A program made the translations under genes and the position numbers. 15,400 nucleotides of DNA from Thermoflexales bacterium (GTDB taxonomy: Bacteria; Chloroflexota; Anaerolineae; J036; Brachytrichaceae). Under the pieces are notes generated by a model. The model searched no databases. It worked only from the letters and a program-made list of their open reading frames with translations, and was not told the DNA's origin. This document shows positions 5,154-12,755 of this stretch, piece after piece. Position 1 is the first letter of the stretch; each line of letters opens with the position of its first letter. Location of the stretch: the NCBI GenBank assembly GCA_017998555.1, contig JAGOCU010000009.1, positions 3,461-18,860 on the forward strand. Reading direction: 5' to 3'.

Positions 5154-8100
5154 TTAGCCGATCGCGCCCGGGCCGCTTTCGGCGATCTTCGCGTTGAGGC
5201 CGGCGATCGGTCCGGCAATCAACTCCGACAATTTGCTGGTTTGCGCGTCGATTCGGGCCGCGATATCGTCGAACATGGCCAGCAACTGCTGGGTCGGGGC
5301 ATGATCGGCGTTGTCAGCGAAGTTCACCAGCGTCCCGAGCTTGACATTCAGACGGGCGGGGAAGCTGCGCGGGTCATCGCTCTTGCTTTGAATCAGCGCA
5401 TCTTCAATCTCGGTCAACTTCCTGGCGACAGCCGCCGCCTCATCCTTCAGGGCGGGGGCGCGCTTCTCCCAGACCTGAGTCTGGGTGCGCAACTCGCGGA
5501 CGCGATTGATCGCGACATGAGTCTCGTTGATCTTGTCGCGCAGCTTGAGCAGGAAGGCATGCTGAGCCTCCAGATCGGCCTGGGTGGTTGTGGTCAGGCG
5601 CGGGTCAGCTTTGACCGTAAACGTCTGGGTAAAGGTCTGTTTCCCGACGGTGAGTTTGGCTCGGTAGGTCCCGGGAGGCACCTGTGGACCGTCCACGGTA
5701 TAGTCGCCGCGGCCGCCTTTCTTGTCGGCGAGTTTCACCGCCGGCGTCACGCGCAGATCCCACGCAAACCGGTTGAGCCCTTCCTTCTTGCTCAGGATGG
5801 GGTCGCGCTCCTCTTCCTTCACGTCATCCTGGGCCTTGCTGCTGATCGTGCGCAGCACATTGCCCGCATGATCTTCGAAGCTCAGCGTGATGTCCTCTTT
5901 TGGCGCTGTCTTGAGCCAGAAATGGACCAGCGCGCCTTGCGGGCCGTTGTGCCCGGCATCGAGCGGCCGGCGGACCTTGCCATTGGGGCCTTCAACCATG
6001 CCGTAGACGTAGACCTGGGCGCCCGCCCAGCCGTAGGTGACCGGCGCATTCGCAAGCGGTCCTCCCCAGCCCAAATAGACCTTGTGGCGAATCGTATCGC
6101 GCGGCATGAGCAGCGCGGCCCGCGCGGCGACCGTCTTGTCGTATAGCTGGCGCAGCGCGGTGATGTCGTCGAGGATCCAGATCGAGCGGCCATGGGTGGC
6201 GGCGATCAGATCGCCATCCTTGATGTACAGATCGTGGATCGGACAAACGGGCAGGTTGGATTGCCAGCGCTGCCAGGTCGCGCCGTCGTCGAAAGAGAGA
6301 TAGACACCCGTTTCGGTCCCCGCAAAGAGCAGGCCCGGGCGCTCCGGATCTTCGCGGATCACCCGGGTGAACTCCGTCTCGGGAATGCCCTTGGTGATTT
6401 TGGTCCAGGTCTTGCCATAGTTGCTGGTCTTGAACAAATAGGGCTTTGTGTCGTCGACTTTGTAGCGGGTTGCCGCGACATAGGCGGTCCCGGCATCATG
6501 GGCCGACGGTTCGATGATGGAAATCAACGCCCACTCGGGCAGGGTCTTTGGGGTGATATCCGCCCAGGTGCGACCGCCGTCGCGCGACAGCTTCACCAAC
6601 CCATCGTCGGTGCCCGCCCACATCACATCGCGTTCGAGCTTGCTCTCCTCGAGGGCGAAGATCGTGCAGTAGGACTCGGCGCTGGTGTTGTCCAGGGTGA
6701 TCGGTCCGCCGGATGGCTTGAGTTTGGACGGATCGTTGCGGGTGAGATCGCCCGAGAGGGTGTCCCAACTGCTGCCTTCGGTTCGCGAGGTGTGAACATG
6801 GTTCGAGGCAATGTAGAGCAGCTCGGGATCCCAGCGCGAGAAGAAGATCGGGAACGTCCACTGGAAACGGTACTTCAGGCCCTCGGCCCCGATCGCCATT
6901 CCAGTGAATTCGGGCCACACATTGATGATGCGCTCCTGATCGAGTCGGGCATCCCAGCGAATCAGGCGGCCACTCCCTGCGCCACTGCCGATCGCGCCGG
7001 CGATGACGATGTCCGGATCGCCAGGCTTGATGGCGATGTACCCGCTCTCGCCGCCGCCCGGCTCGACCATGTCGGCGTTGGTGATGGCGTACCGGGCCGA
7101 GTGGCTGGGCAGCCGCAGGGCGGTATTGTCCTGCTGCGAGGCGTATACGAAATAGGGTGTGCGCTGGTCGGCGATGACGTGGTAGAGCTGGGCCGTGGGC
7201 TGGTTGTAGATCGAGCTCCACGTGTCGCCGCCATTGAACGATACGCAGGCGCCGCCGTCGTTGCCCTCGATCATCCGGCGCGGGTTGGCCGGGTCGATCC
7301 ACAGCTCGTGATTGTCGCCGTGGGGCGTGGTCATCTCGCTGAAGGTCTTGCCGCCATCGATCGAGCGCTGCATGCCGTAGTCGAGGACATACACGGTGTC
7401 CTGGTCGACAGGATCGGCGAAGATGTGCATGTAGTACCACGGCCGGCCGCGAAGTTCGGCCTGTTCGCTCAGGCGCTTCCAGGTGGCGCCAGCGTCATCG
7501 CTGCGAAACAGGGCGCCATCCTCGGCCTCGATGATGGCATACACGCGTTCGGGGTTGGCCGGCGAGACCGCAATGCCCATCTTGCCCAGGGTGCCTTTGG
7601 GCAGTCCAGGGTTGCGGGTAATCTCGGTCCAGGTGTCGCCGCCATCGGTGCTCTTGTAGATCCCGCAATCCGGGCCGCCGCTGTCGAGGCGGTGCGGTTG
7701 GCGCTGGGCTTGCCAGATCGTGGCATACAAAATGCGCGGGTTGGTCGGATCCATTGACAAATCAATGGCGCCGGCTCGGGCGCTCTTGAACAGGATCTGC
7801 TTCCAGGTCTTGCCGCCATCAACGCTGCGATACACCCCGCGCTCCTTGTTCTGGCCCCAGGCGTGTCCGAGCGCGGCCGCATAGACGATGTCCGGGTTGC
7901 TCGGGTGGATCCGGATCTTGGCGATATGACGCGTGTCCGACAGCCCCACGTTGATCCAGGTTTTGCCGCCGTCGGTGCTCTTGTAGACGCCATCGCCGTG
8001 CGAGACATTGCCGCGGATGGCGGTCTCGCCGGTGCCGACATAGAGCACATTCGGGTCGCTCACGGAGCAGGCAATGGCGCCCACCGCGGACACGTTGAAC

Positions 8101-8285
8101 TGGCCATCCGAGACGTTCCGCCAGGTGATCCCCGCATCGGTTGTCTTCCACACGCCCCCGGCGCATGCGCCGAACCAGAAGGTCTGGGGATCCGTCGGAT
8201 GGCCGCACGCGGCCACGACCCGGCCGCCCCGGAAGGGACCCAGGCAGCGCCATTCAAGTACGTTGAGTTGATTTGGGTTGGGCAT
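5154..8285 (-). CDS. Large Asp-box (BNR) beta-propeller protein, sortilin/VPS10-like glycosyl hydrolase-type
   Basis: The product has 1043 residues. At least eleven Asp-box-like motifs (SxDxGxTW) run through residues 48-671, including 103-110 STDGGKTW, 154-161 SVDGGKTW, 212-219 STDGGDTW and 664-671 SFDDGATW. They form one or two beta-propellers ending at ATHGRSIWILDDITALRQL (about 697-714). A beta-sandwich-like part follows (about 720-900). The C-terminal 130 residues are helical and charged. Databases usually label such proteins 'glycosyl hydrolase' or 'sortilin-like', but the Asp box is structural and proves no enzymatic activity. Relatives I know of usually start with an export signal. This one begins MPNPNQLNVLEWRCLGPF with no hydrophobic stretch, so it appears cytoplasmic. 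GGAG lies 8 nt before the ATG. The aminotransferase gene follows after 20 bp. Confidence 0.9.
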   Translation of the reverse strand: MPNPNQLNVLEWRCLGPFRGGRVVAACGHPTDPQTFWFGACAGGVWKTTDAGITWRNVSDGQFNVSAVGAIACSVSDPNVLYVGTGETAIRGNVSHGDGVYKSTDGGKTWINVGLSDTRHIAKIRIHPSNPDIVYAAALGHAWGQNKERGVYRSVDGGKTWKQILFKSARAGAIDLSMDPTNPRILYATIWQAQRQPHRLDSGGPDCGIYKSTDGGDTWTEITRNPGLPKGTLGKMGIAVSPANPERVYAIIEAEDGALFRSDDAGATWKRLSEQAELRGRPWYYMHIFADPVDQDTVYVLDYGMQRSIDGGKTFSEMTTPHGDNHELWIDPANPRRMIEGNDGGACVSFNGGDTWSSIYNQPTAQLYHVIADQRTPYFVYASQQDNTALRLPSHSARYAITNADMVEPGGGESGYIAIKPGDPDIVIAGAIGSGAGSGRLIRWDARLDQERIINVWPEFTGMAIGAEGLKYRFQWTFPIFFSRWDPELLYIASNHVHTSRTEGSSWDTLSGDLTRNDPSKLKPSGGPITLDNTSAESYCTIFALEESKLERDVMWAGTDDGLVKLSRDGGRTWADITPKTLPEWALISIIEPSAHDAGTAYVAATRYKVDDTKPYLFKTSNYGKTWTKITKGIPETEFTRVIREDPERPGLLFAGTETGVYLSFDDGATWQRWQSNLPVCPIHDLYIKDGDLIAATHGRSIWILDDITALRQLYDKTVAARAALLMPRDTIRHKVYLGWGGPLANAPVTYGWAGAQVYVYGMVEGPNGKVRRPLDAGHNGPQGALVHFWLKTAPKEDITLSFEDHAGNVLRTISSKAQDDVKEEERDPILSKKEGLNRFAWDLRVTPAVKLADKKGGRGDYTVDGPQVPPGTYRAKLTVGKQTFTQTFTVKADPRLTTTTQADLEAQHAFLLKLRDKINETHVAINRVRELRTQTQVWEKRAPALKDEAAAVARKLTEIEDALIQSKSDDPRSFPARLNVKLGTLVNFADNADHAPTQQLLAMFDDIAARIDAQTSKLSELIAGPIAGLNAKIAESGPGAIG

Positions 8286-8296
8286 GTGAAGTCTCC

Positions 8297-8333
8297 GTGT
8301 CGAAGTGTCGAACGCGCGCCGATGCCGGCGCGC
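8297..8333. repeat. Tandem 8-bp repeat and small hairpin between dinB-like and BNR genes
   Basis: In the 56-bp gap, GTGTCGAA occurs twice back to back (8297-8304, 8305-8312). A 7-bp stem follows: GCGCGCC (8314-8320) pairs with GGCGCGC (8327-8333) around a 6-nt loop. On the minus strand the hairpin lies just after the DinB stop, without a T-run. It could weaken read-through from the DinB gene or separate two cistrons; nothing decides this. Confidence 0.4.
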
Positions 8334-8341
8334 AGTTTGAA

Positions 8342-8854
8342 CTACCAGTCTCCCGCGTAGATGACGTTGTAGGGCTCGGCCCCGCTGGCGGTGTAGGCAT
8401 AGTGCAGCTCATTGAGCTGCCGGATGTGCAGATAATCATGAGCCAGCCAGGCCCCAAGCAGATCGCCCGCCCGGAGCGTGAACTCGCCCTGCTTGCGTTC
8501 GATTTCAAGCCGGGGATCATGCCGCTCACGCAGCCACACGATGGAGGCGGCCCGCTCGGCCAGAAAGCGGTCGACCATGACCGCAAAGTCCCGGCCGGCG
8601 TACCCGCGCGAAATCACCCATTCGCCGGGGTGGATGGGCGGCCAATCCCGGGCCGGGTCTTCCAGGATGAGTCTCAGTCGCGTCCGGAAGTCCTCGCGCT
8701 CTTCATCGTAGAGGTGGCAGACCACTTCGAGCATCGACCAGGCCTCGGGCGCCGGATGCCAGGCGGCCTGCTCGGGGTCAACACCGCGCAGAAAATGATC
8801 GAATACACGCAGATTCGTCGACAACCGGTCCACAAAATAGGAGATCGGGAGCAT
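8342..8854 (-). CDS. DinB-like (DinB/YfiT superfamily) metalloprotein
   Basis: The 170-residue length and the placing of three histidines fit the DinB/YfiT four-helix bundle. His47 is in VVCHLYDEE, and His139 and His143 are in AHDYLHIRQL; in the family such histidines bind a divalent metal. Members include bacillithiol, mycothiol and other thiol S-transferases, and many have unknown substrates; the superfamily is unrelated to E. coli DNA polymerase IV despite the name. No signal peptide or membrane segment is seen, so it is cytoplasmic. The ATG at 8854 has no Shine-Dalgarno and lies 6 nt after a TATACT box, suggesting a leaderless mRNA. It is the first gene of the leftward set. Confidence 0.85.
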   Translation of the reverse strand: MLPISYFVDRLSTNLRVFDHFLRGVDPEQAAWHPAPEAWSMLEVVCHLYDEEREDFRTRLRLILEDPARDWPPIHPGEWVISRGYAGRDFAVMVDRFLAERAASIVWLRERHDPRLEIERKQGEFTLRAGDLLGAWLAHDYLHIRQLNELHYAYTASGAEPYNVIYAGDW

Positions 8855-8860
8855 GGGGCG

Positions 8861-8866
8861 AGTATA
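8861..8866 (-). promoter_or_regulatory. Putative -10 box giving a leaderless transcript of the DinB-like gene
   Basis: TATACT on the minus strand (8866-8861) is one mismatch from consensus. It ends 6 nt before the ATG, so the expected first transcribed base is at or next to the A of the start codon. The -35 position (about 8884-8889) reads ATATTT, a poor match, and abuts the left end of the long palindrome at 8890-8950. Confidence 0.45.
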
Positions 8867-8889
8867 GCGGCATGAGTGGGGAAAAATAT

Positions 8890-8950
8890 CAGGAGTTTCG
8901 AGCTCGGCAAGCCCGCGCTTCGCGCGGGCTTGCCGAGCTCGAAACTCCTG
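8890..8950. repeat. Perfect 29-bp-stem palindrome in the divergent promoter region
   Basis: Arms 8890-8918 and 8922-8950 are exact reverse complements over 29 bp, around a 3-nt TTC apex. Each arm itself contains the 8-bp palindrome CGAGCTCG (8899-8906 and 8934-8941). The element sits in the 138-bp spacer between divergently transcribed genes, 66 nt from one start codon and 73 nt from the other. It is therefore not a terminator for either neighbour. A shared operator, an extruding cruciform or a mobile intergenic repeat are possible; the sequence does not choose. Confidence 0.85.
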
Positions 8951-8971
8951 GGATGAGGATGGGCTCTATGG

Positions 8972-8977
8972 TCTAAT
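8972..8977 (+). promoter_or_regulatory. Putative -10 box of the dihydrouridine synthase gene set
   Basis: TCTAAT (one mismatch from TATAAT) lies 15 nt before the ATG at 8993, predicting a leader of only about 9 nt. The bases before the ATG (CTGCCTCCACCTTCA) contain no Shine-Dalgarno, in keeping with a very short leader. The -35 position abuts the right end of the 8890-8950 palindrome and shows no consensus. An alternative TATGGT is at 8967-8972. Confidence 0.3.
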
Positions 8978-8992
8978 CTGCCTCCACCTTCA

Positions 8993-10048
8993 ATGGACGA
9001 ACAGAAGCCCGCCTTCCATGTGCGCGAGATCCCGGTCTACGGCGACCTCATCCTGTCGCCGATGGACGGGTTTTCGGATCAGCCCTTTCGCAAGATCTGC
9101 CGCGATTTCGGCTCGGCCATGTCCTACACCGAGTTCACCTCCTGCGACGCGATCCTCCACAATGCGCGGATGGCCCTCAAGCAACTCGAGTTCGATCGGG
9201 CTGAGTTGCCCCAACTCTCGTTCCAGATCTTTGACGCCGACGAGGATCGGATCGTGGCGGCGGCCCAGAAGGCCGAGCGCCTTGGCCCCGGCATCATCGA
9301 TCTCAATATGGGCTGCTCGGTCTCGGGCGTGAGCGGGCGGGGCGCCGGCGCCGGCCTGCTCAAGGATCCGGCCAAGATCGGCCGGATTTTCTATCGCATG
9401 AGCCGGCTGCTCAAAGTCCCGGTGACCGGCAAGATCCGCCTGGGCTGGGACGCCCAGACCCGCAACTATCGCGAAGTGGCCCGGGTGCTTGAGGACAACG
9501 GCGCGCAGCTTATCGCCGTGCACGGCCGCACGCGCGAGCAAGCCTACAAGGGCAACGCCGATTGGGATGCCATCGCCGAGGTCAAGCAGACGGTCAAGGT
9601 CCCCGTCATCGGCAATGGGGACGTCAAGACGGTCGCCGACATCGCCCGGATCAAGGCTCACACAGGGTGCGACGGGGTCATGATCGGACGGGCCGCCATC
9701 GGCAACCCGTGGATCTTCGCCCGCAAGGACCGCGAGCAGGTGACGATCGATGACACCGTTCGGCTCCTGCACCGGCATCTGGAAGCGAGCATGGCGTTCT
9801 ATGGCGAAAAGGGTTTGATCCTTTTTCGCAAGCATGCGGTGAAGTACATTCACGCCGTGCCCCATGCGGCCGAGTTTCGCGAACGCCTGATGACCCGCCT
9901 CACCGTCGAGGAGTTTCATGACGAACTGGCTGAATTCGAAATGGCTGCCCGGCTCGCCCTGGCCGCCGGGATTCCCATCCAGCCGGAACAAACAACCGAA
10001 GGCGTCGAGGACTGCGCGGACAGCCGATGCGAGCTCGCGACGATCTGA
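8993..10048 (+). CDS. tRNA-dihydrouridine synthase (Dus/DusB-like)
   Basis: This FMN enzyme reduces uridines in the tRNA D-loop to dihydrouridine, using NADPH. The 351-residue TIM barrel shows LSPMDGFSDQPFR near the N-terminus, the catalytic-cysteine segment IIDLNMGCSV (Cys108), GKIRLGWD (Lys147), VHGRT (His177), VIGNGD (205-210) and IGRAAIGNPW (231-240). A helical domain at the C-terminus binds tRNA in the family. The usual NMGCP reads NMGCS here. The residues after it, SGVSGRGAGAGLL, keep the glycine-rich loop but lack the lysines often seen there. The Cys and FMN-binding motifs are intact, so activity is expected. The specific position modified cannot be read from sequence. It heads the plus-strand gene set. 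Confidence 0.93.
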   Translation: MDEQKPAFHVREIPVYGDLILSPMDGFSDQPFRKICRDFGSAMSYTEFTSCDAILHNARMALKQLEFDRAELPQLSFQIFDADEDRIVAAAQKAERLGPGIIDLNMGCSVSGVSGRGAGAGLLKDPAKIGRIFYRMSRLLKVPVTGKIRLGWDAQTRNYREVARVLEDNGAQLIAVHGRTREQAYKGNADWDAIAEVKQTVKVPVIGNGDVKTVADIARIKAHTGCDGVMIGRAAIGNPWIFARKDREQVTIDDTVRLLHRHLEASMAFYGEKGLILFRKHAVKYIHAVPHAAEFRERLMTRLTVEEFHDELAEFEMAARLALAAGIPIQPEQTTEGVEDCADSRCELATI

Positions 10049-10049
10049 T

Positions 10050-10259
10050 ATGCCAACTTCCATCGCGCCGCGCCTGCCTGAGCCGGCCAGCGCCGCGCGC
10101 GAGGCAGAGGCGTCAGATTCATCGCTCCCGGGTCCGGTCCTGGACGAATCGCCGTCGCCGACTGCCTTCGCCGACGACGTGCTGCTGTGGGCGCTGGCCA
10201 GCTCGACCTGCGGCGGTATCGATGAAGGCCTGGATTTAGCTGCCACACCAGGATCATGA
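10050..10259 (+). CDS. Small ORF (69 residues) between dus and the carboxylesterase, unknown
   Basis: The ATG lies one base after the Dus stop (TGATATG), and the TGA stop overlaps the next gene's ATG as ATGA. This placing at both ends is the main support for it being a real, coupled gene; there is no Shine-Dalgarno. The first 40 residues are rich in Pro, Ser, Ala and Glu and look disordered. The C-terminal half, DDVLLWALASSTCGGIDEGL, could form a short hydrophobic helix. No family was recognised. It could also be a chance open frame in GC-rich DNA, so confidence is moderate. Confidence 0.5.
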   Translation: MPTSIAPRLPEPASAAREAEASDSSLPGPVLDESPSPTAFADDVLLWALASSTCGGIDEGLDLAATPGS

Positions 10260-11137
10260 CCGATCCAGGCGGGGGCGCTGCGCGCGCGCGCAAAGCCAAC
10301 CAGTCGTTTCACTTTGTCGGCGAGACCCGCCCCGATGTGGGCGTCTTGATCCTGCATGGATTCACGGGCAGCCCGGCTGAAATGCGCCCGCTCGGGCTCG
10401 CGCTGCATCGGGCGGGATTCACCGTGGATGGCCCGCTTCAGCCACGGCACGGCGAACTTCCTGCCCGGCTGCGCGGCGCGCGCTATCGCGAGTGGATCGA
10501 TGCGGCCCTTGACGGGCTTGAGCGCGTCGCGGACTGCGAACACCTCTTTCTGGCTGGACTGTCGATGGGCGGACTCGTCACGCTATACCTGGCCGCGCTG
10601 GCGGCCGGGGCCAATGAGGGTTTTCCGGCTGCCCGTCTCAAACCGCTGGGTCGGCTGCGCGGCATTGTTGTTCTTGCAGCGCCAGCCCGAGTCAATGATC
10701 CGCGGACCAGGATCGTGCGTTTTGCCAGGCACATCATCCCGTATTTCACGCCGAAGATTGATTTCGACAACCCAAACACCAGGGCCTGGCTGCAGGAGCA
10801 GGCCCCGCCGGGCGCGCGCATTGACTTCGCCGATCCCGCCGAACGCAATCGCCTGGCCGACGCGGCCCGCATCCCGCTGGACGCGATTGACCAACTCATT
10901 CGCCTCAATGATCGGGTTGTCCGTCTGCTCCCTCAAGTGATCACCCCCGCGCTTTTCATGCAGGGCCGGCTCGACAAAACGGTCACCGCCGACAGCGCCG
11001 AGCGCCTGCGCCGGGGGGTGGGGTCTCCCGACGCGGCGATTCAGTGGTTTGAGCGCAGCGGGCATGTCTTAACGACGGATGTGGAGAAAGACGCGGTATC
11101 CGCTTCAGCCGTCGCCTTTGTGAGACGATTGATTTAA
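10256..11137 (+). CDS. Alpha/beta hydrolase, Est30-like carboxylesterase / monoacylglycerol lipase
   Basis: The 293-residue protein has the complete hydrolase triad: Ser103 in GLSMGG, Asp240 in QGRLDKTV and His270 in SGHVLTTD. The oxyanion-loop motif LHGFTGSP is at 33-40. The C-terminal run from WFERSGHVLTTDVEKD onward resembles Geobacillus Est30 (WYEQSGHVITLDQEKD, from memory), so short- to medium-chain esters or monoglycerides are likely substrates. The insertion between strands (about 115-235) would form the cap and is longer than in Est30. There is no signal peptide. The ATG overlaps the stop of the small ORF by 4 nt, and its own stop overlaps the SufE start by one base. Confidence 0.88.
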   Translation: MTDPGGGAARARKANQSFHFVGETRPDVGVLILHGFTGSPAEMRPLGLALHRAGFTVDGPLQPRHGELPARLRGARYREWIDAALDGLERVADCEHLFLAGLSMGGLVTLYLAALAAGANEGFPAARLKPLGRLRGIVVLAAPARVNDPRTRIVRFARHIIPYFTPKIDFDNPNTRAWLQEQAPPGARIDFADPAERNRLADAARIPLDAIDQLIRLNDRVVRLLPQVITPALFMQGRLDKTVTADSAERLRRGVGSPDAAIQWFERSGHVLTTDVEKDAVSASAVAFVRRLI

Positions 11138-11607
11138 TGTCAGATCACGACCAGATGCCGGAGGCGCTTCGCGAGGTCCTTGAAGCGTTTGCCGAAAGCC
11201 CCGCCGATCGCAACGCGATGTTGATCGAGTATTCGGACCAGTTCCGAGGCGTTCCCGAGCGGATTGCGACTCGGCCGTTTCCGTTGTCCAACCAGGTGCC
11301 GCATTGCGAGAGCGACACCTATGTCTTTGTCGAGCCCATGGAGGCTTCCGCCGACCCGCGCCTGCAATTCTTCTTCGCGGTTGAAAATCCTTTTGGCGTC
11401 TCGGCCCGCGCGCTGTCGGCCATACTGGATCAGACCGTGAACGGAATGCCTGCCAGCGTTGTTGCCCGCATGCCTATTGATGATCTGGTGCCGACGTTGT
11501 TTGGCCGAAATGTATCGATGGGCAAGGGTCAGGGGCTGCTCAGCATCGCCTCGGTCGTGAAATCACTGGCTCGCAGCTACGTTCGGTCCGCTCAGAGGAG
11601 CGCATGA
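11137..11607 (+). CDS. sufE: SufE-family sulfur acceptor protein
   Basis: SufE takes persulfide sulfur from the cysteine desulfurase SufS and passes it to the SufBCD scaffold. The 156-residue product carries the acceptor-cysteine loop as VPHCESDTYVFVE (Cys57), matching the family's VPGCQSxVW pattern with changes around an intact cysteine. Nearby are LIEYSDQFRGVP (29-40) and the C-terminal MGKGQGLLSIASVVKSLA helix typical of the fold. E. coli SufE has 138 residues. The start overlaps the esterase stop (TAATG). No SufS, SufB, SufC or SufD gene adjoins it; the nearest desulfurase-like gene is on the minus strand at 3664-5133. Confidence 0.9.
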   Translation: MSDHDQMPEALREVLEAFAESPADRNAMLIEYSDQFRGVPERIATRPFPLSNQVPHCESDTYVFVEPMEASADPRLQFFFAVENPFGVSARALSAILDQTVNGMPASVVARMPIDDLVPTLFGRNVSMGKGQGLLSIASVVKSLARSYVRSAQRSA

Positions 11608-12731
11608 TGGACCCCAAACCAGGCAACGATCCCGCCCGGGCGCCCCGCCGACCGGATGGCGCGCCCGTGCTCGCCCGCGTTCGTGTCCTGATCGCCGATG
11701 TGATGACGATCACCGGGGACCGGGCCGATGAGTTTGGCCACCCGGTGCTCGAGGGACGGCTCCTTGCGGGCGCCGACTATGACCTCGTCCGCGATCGCTG
11801 CGAGAAGGCCGGCTTCACGCCCTTGATGCGCGACAACAAGGATGGCTCGGGTGTCGAGATCACCCTGATCGGGTCAGTCAAGAAACCGCTTGCCCAGAAC
11901 TGGATGATCAATGCGGCGCTGCTGCTGGCGACGATTGTCACGACCGTGGTCGCCGGCGCGCAGGCGCCAGAGGGTCCGAATCTGGGTCAGGGCCTGCTCT
12001 TTTCGCTCGGCCTGATGGGTCCGCTCATCGCCCACGAGCTTGGTCATTTGCTGGTGTCGCGCTGGCGCAAGGTGCCCGCGACGCTGCCGTATTTCATCCC
12101 GCTGCCACTGCCCTCCATTCCCGGAACGCTGGGCGCGGTGATGGTCCAGCGCGAACCGTGGAAGGATCGCAAGACCCTGCTCGAAGTCGCCCTGGCCGGT
12201 CCGCTGGCCGGATTCCTCGTGGCCGTTCCGCTCTTTCTGATCGGCGCTGCGCTCTCAACCGTCGAACCCTATACGGTTCCGCCCGAGGGAATGGTGAGCC
12301 TGTTCTTCGGCGATTCGATCATGACCGCCCTGATTGGGCAGATCACTCACGGCGCCGTGTGGTTCATGACCGACCCGGTCGTGAACCTCAACATGCTGGG
12401 TCTGGGCGCCTGGTTCGCCTTGCTGTTCACGGGCCTGAACTTGATCCCGGCCGGCCAACTCGACGGCGGTCACATTGCGTATGCATTGCTGGGCGCGCGG
12501 GCCAAGTATGTCTCGTACGCCTGCATCGTGGTCCTGCTCGCGCTGGCCTTGCTCGTGTCCAATGTGTTGATGCTGTGGGCGGTGATGCTCTTCCTGTTCG
12601 GCCGCGCGCATCCGCCGGTCCTGGATGAGACGGCCCCGCTTGGACGACCCCAGTATGCGTTGATCGCGATCGGGGTGCTCCTGCTCATCCTCACCTTCGC
12701 CCCAAATCCAATGACATTTGTCGGCGGGTAG
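11607..12731 (+). CDS. Site-2-type membrane metalloprotease (peptidase M50 family)
   Basis: This is an intramembrane zinc protease expected to cut membrane-spanning substrates. The start is taken as the second of two adjacent ATGs (11604, 11607), since GAGGAG at 11595-11600 then has 6-nt spacing. Numbered from the first ATG, a soluble domain covers about 20-95 and membrane segments begin near 98. The zinc motif HELGH is at 144-148 (His144, Glu145, His148). The third ligand motif, NLIPAGQLDGG, supplies Asp287. The segment PYFIPLPLPSIPGTLGAVM fits an extended loop typical of bacterial and plant EGY-like members. Both catalytic motifs are intact. No PDZ domain is seen, unlike RseP. The substrate is unknown, and its neighbours do not include an obvious anti-sigma factor. 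Confidence 0.92.
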   Translation: MDPKPGNDPARAPRRPDGAPVLARVRVLIADVMTITGDRADEFGHPVLEGRLLAGADYDLVRDRCEKAGFTPLMRDNKDGSGVEITLIGSVKKPLAQNWMINAALLLATIVTTVVAGAQAPEGPNLGQGLLFSLGLMGPLIAHELGHLLVSRWRKVPATLPYFIPLPLPSIPGTLGAVMVQREPWKDRKTLLEVALAGPLAGFLVAVPLFLIGAALSTVEPYTVPPEGMVSLFFGDSIMTALIGQITHGAVWFMTDPVVNLNMLGLGAWFALLFTGLNLIPAGQLDGGHIAYALLGARAKYVSYACIVVLLALALLVSNVLMLWAVMLFLFGRAHPPVLDETAPLGRPQYALIAIGVLLLILTFAPNPMTFVGG

Positions 12732-12755
12732 GGCCCAAGAAGGTAGGCGTTGGGC

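Noticed and set aside
3733..5157. 474-codon open frame on the plus strand opposite the class V aminotransferase
   Set aside because: The minus frame holds the PLP-lysine and cysteine motifs in order. The plus product is Arg/His/Gln-rich and unrecognisable.
6192..7757. 521-codon open frame on the plus strand inside the BNR gene
   Set aside because: The minus strand encodes regular Asp boxes through this whole stretch. The plus product has no domain and no ribosome site.
8990..10543. 517-codon open frame on the minus strand opposite dus
   Set aside because: The plus-strand frame carries the full set of Dus motifs. The minus product has shadow-like composition and runs into the esterase gene.
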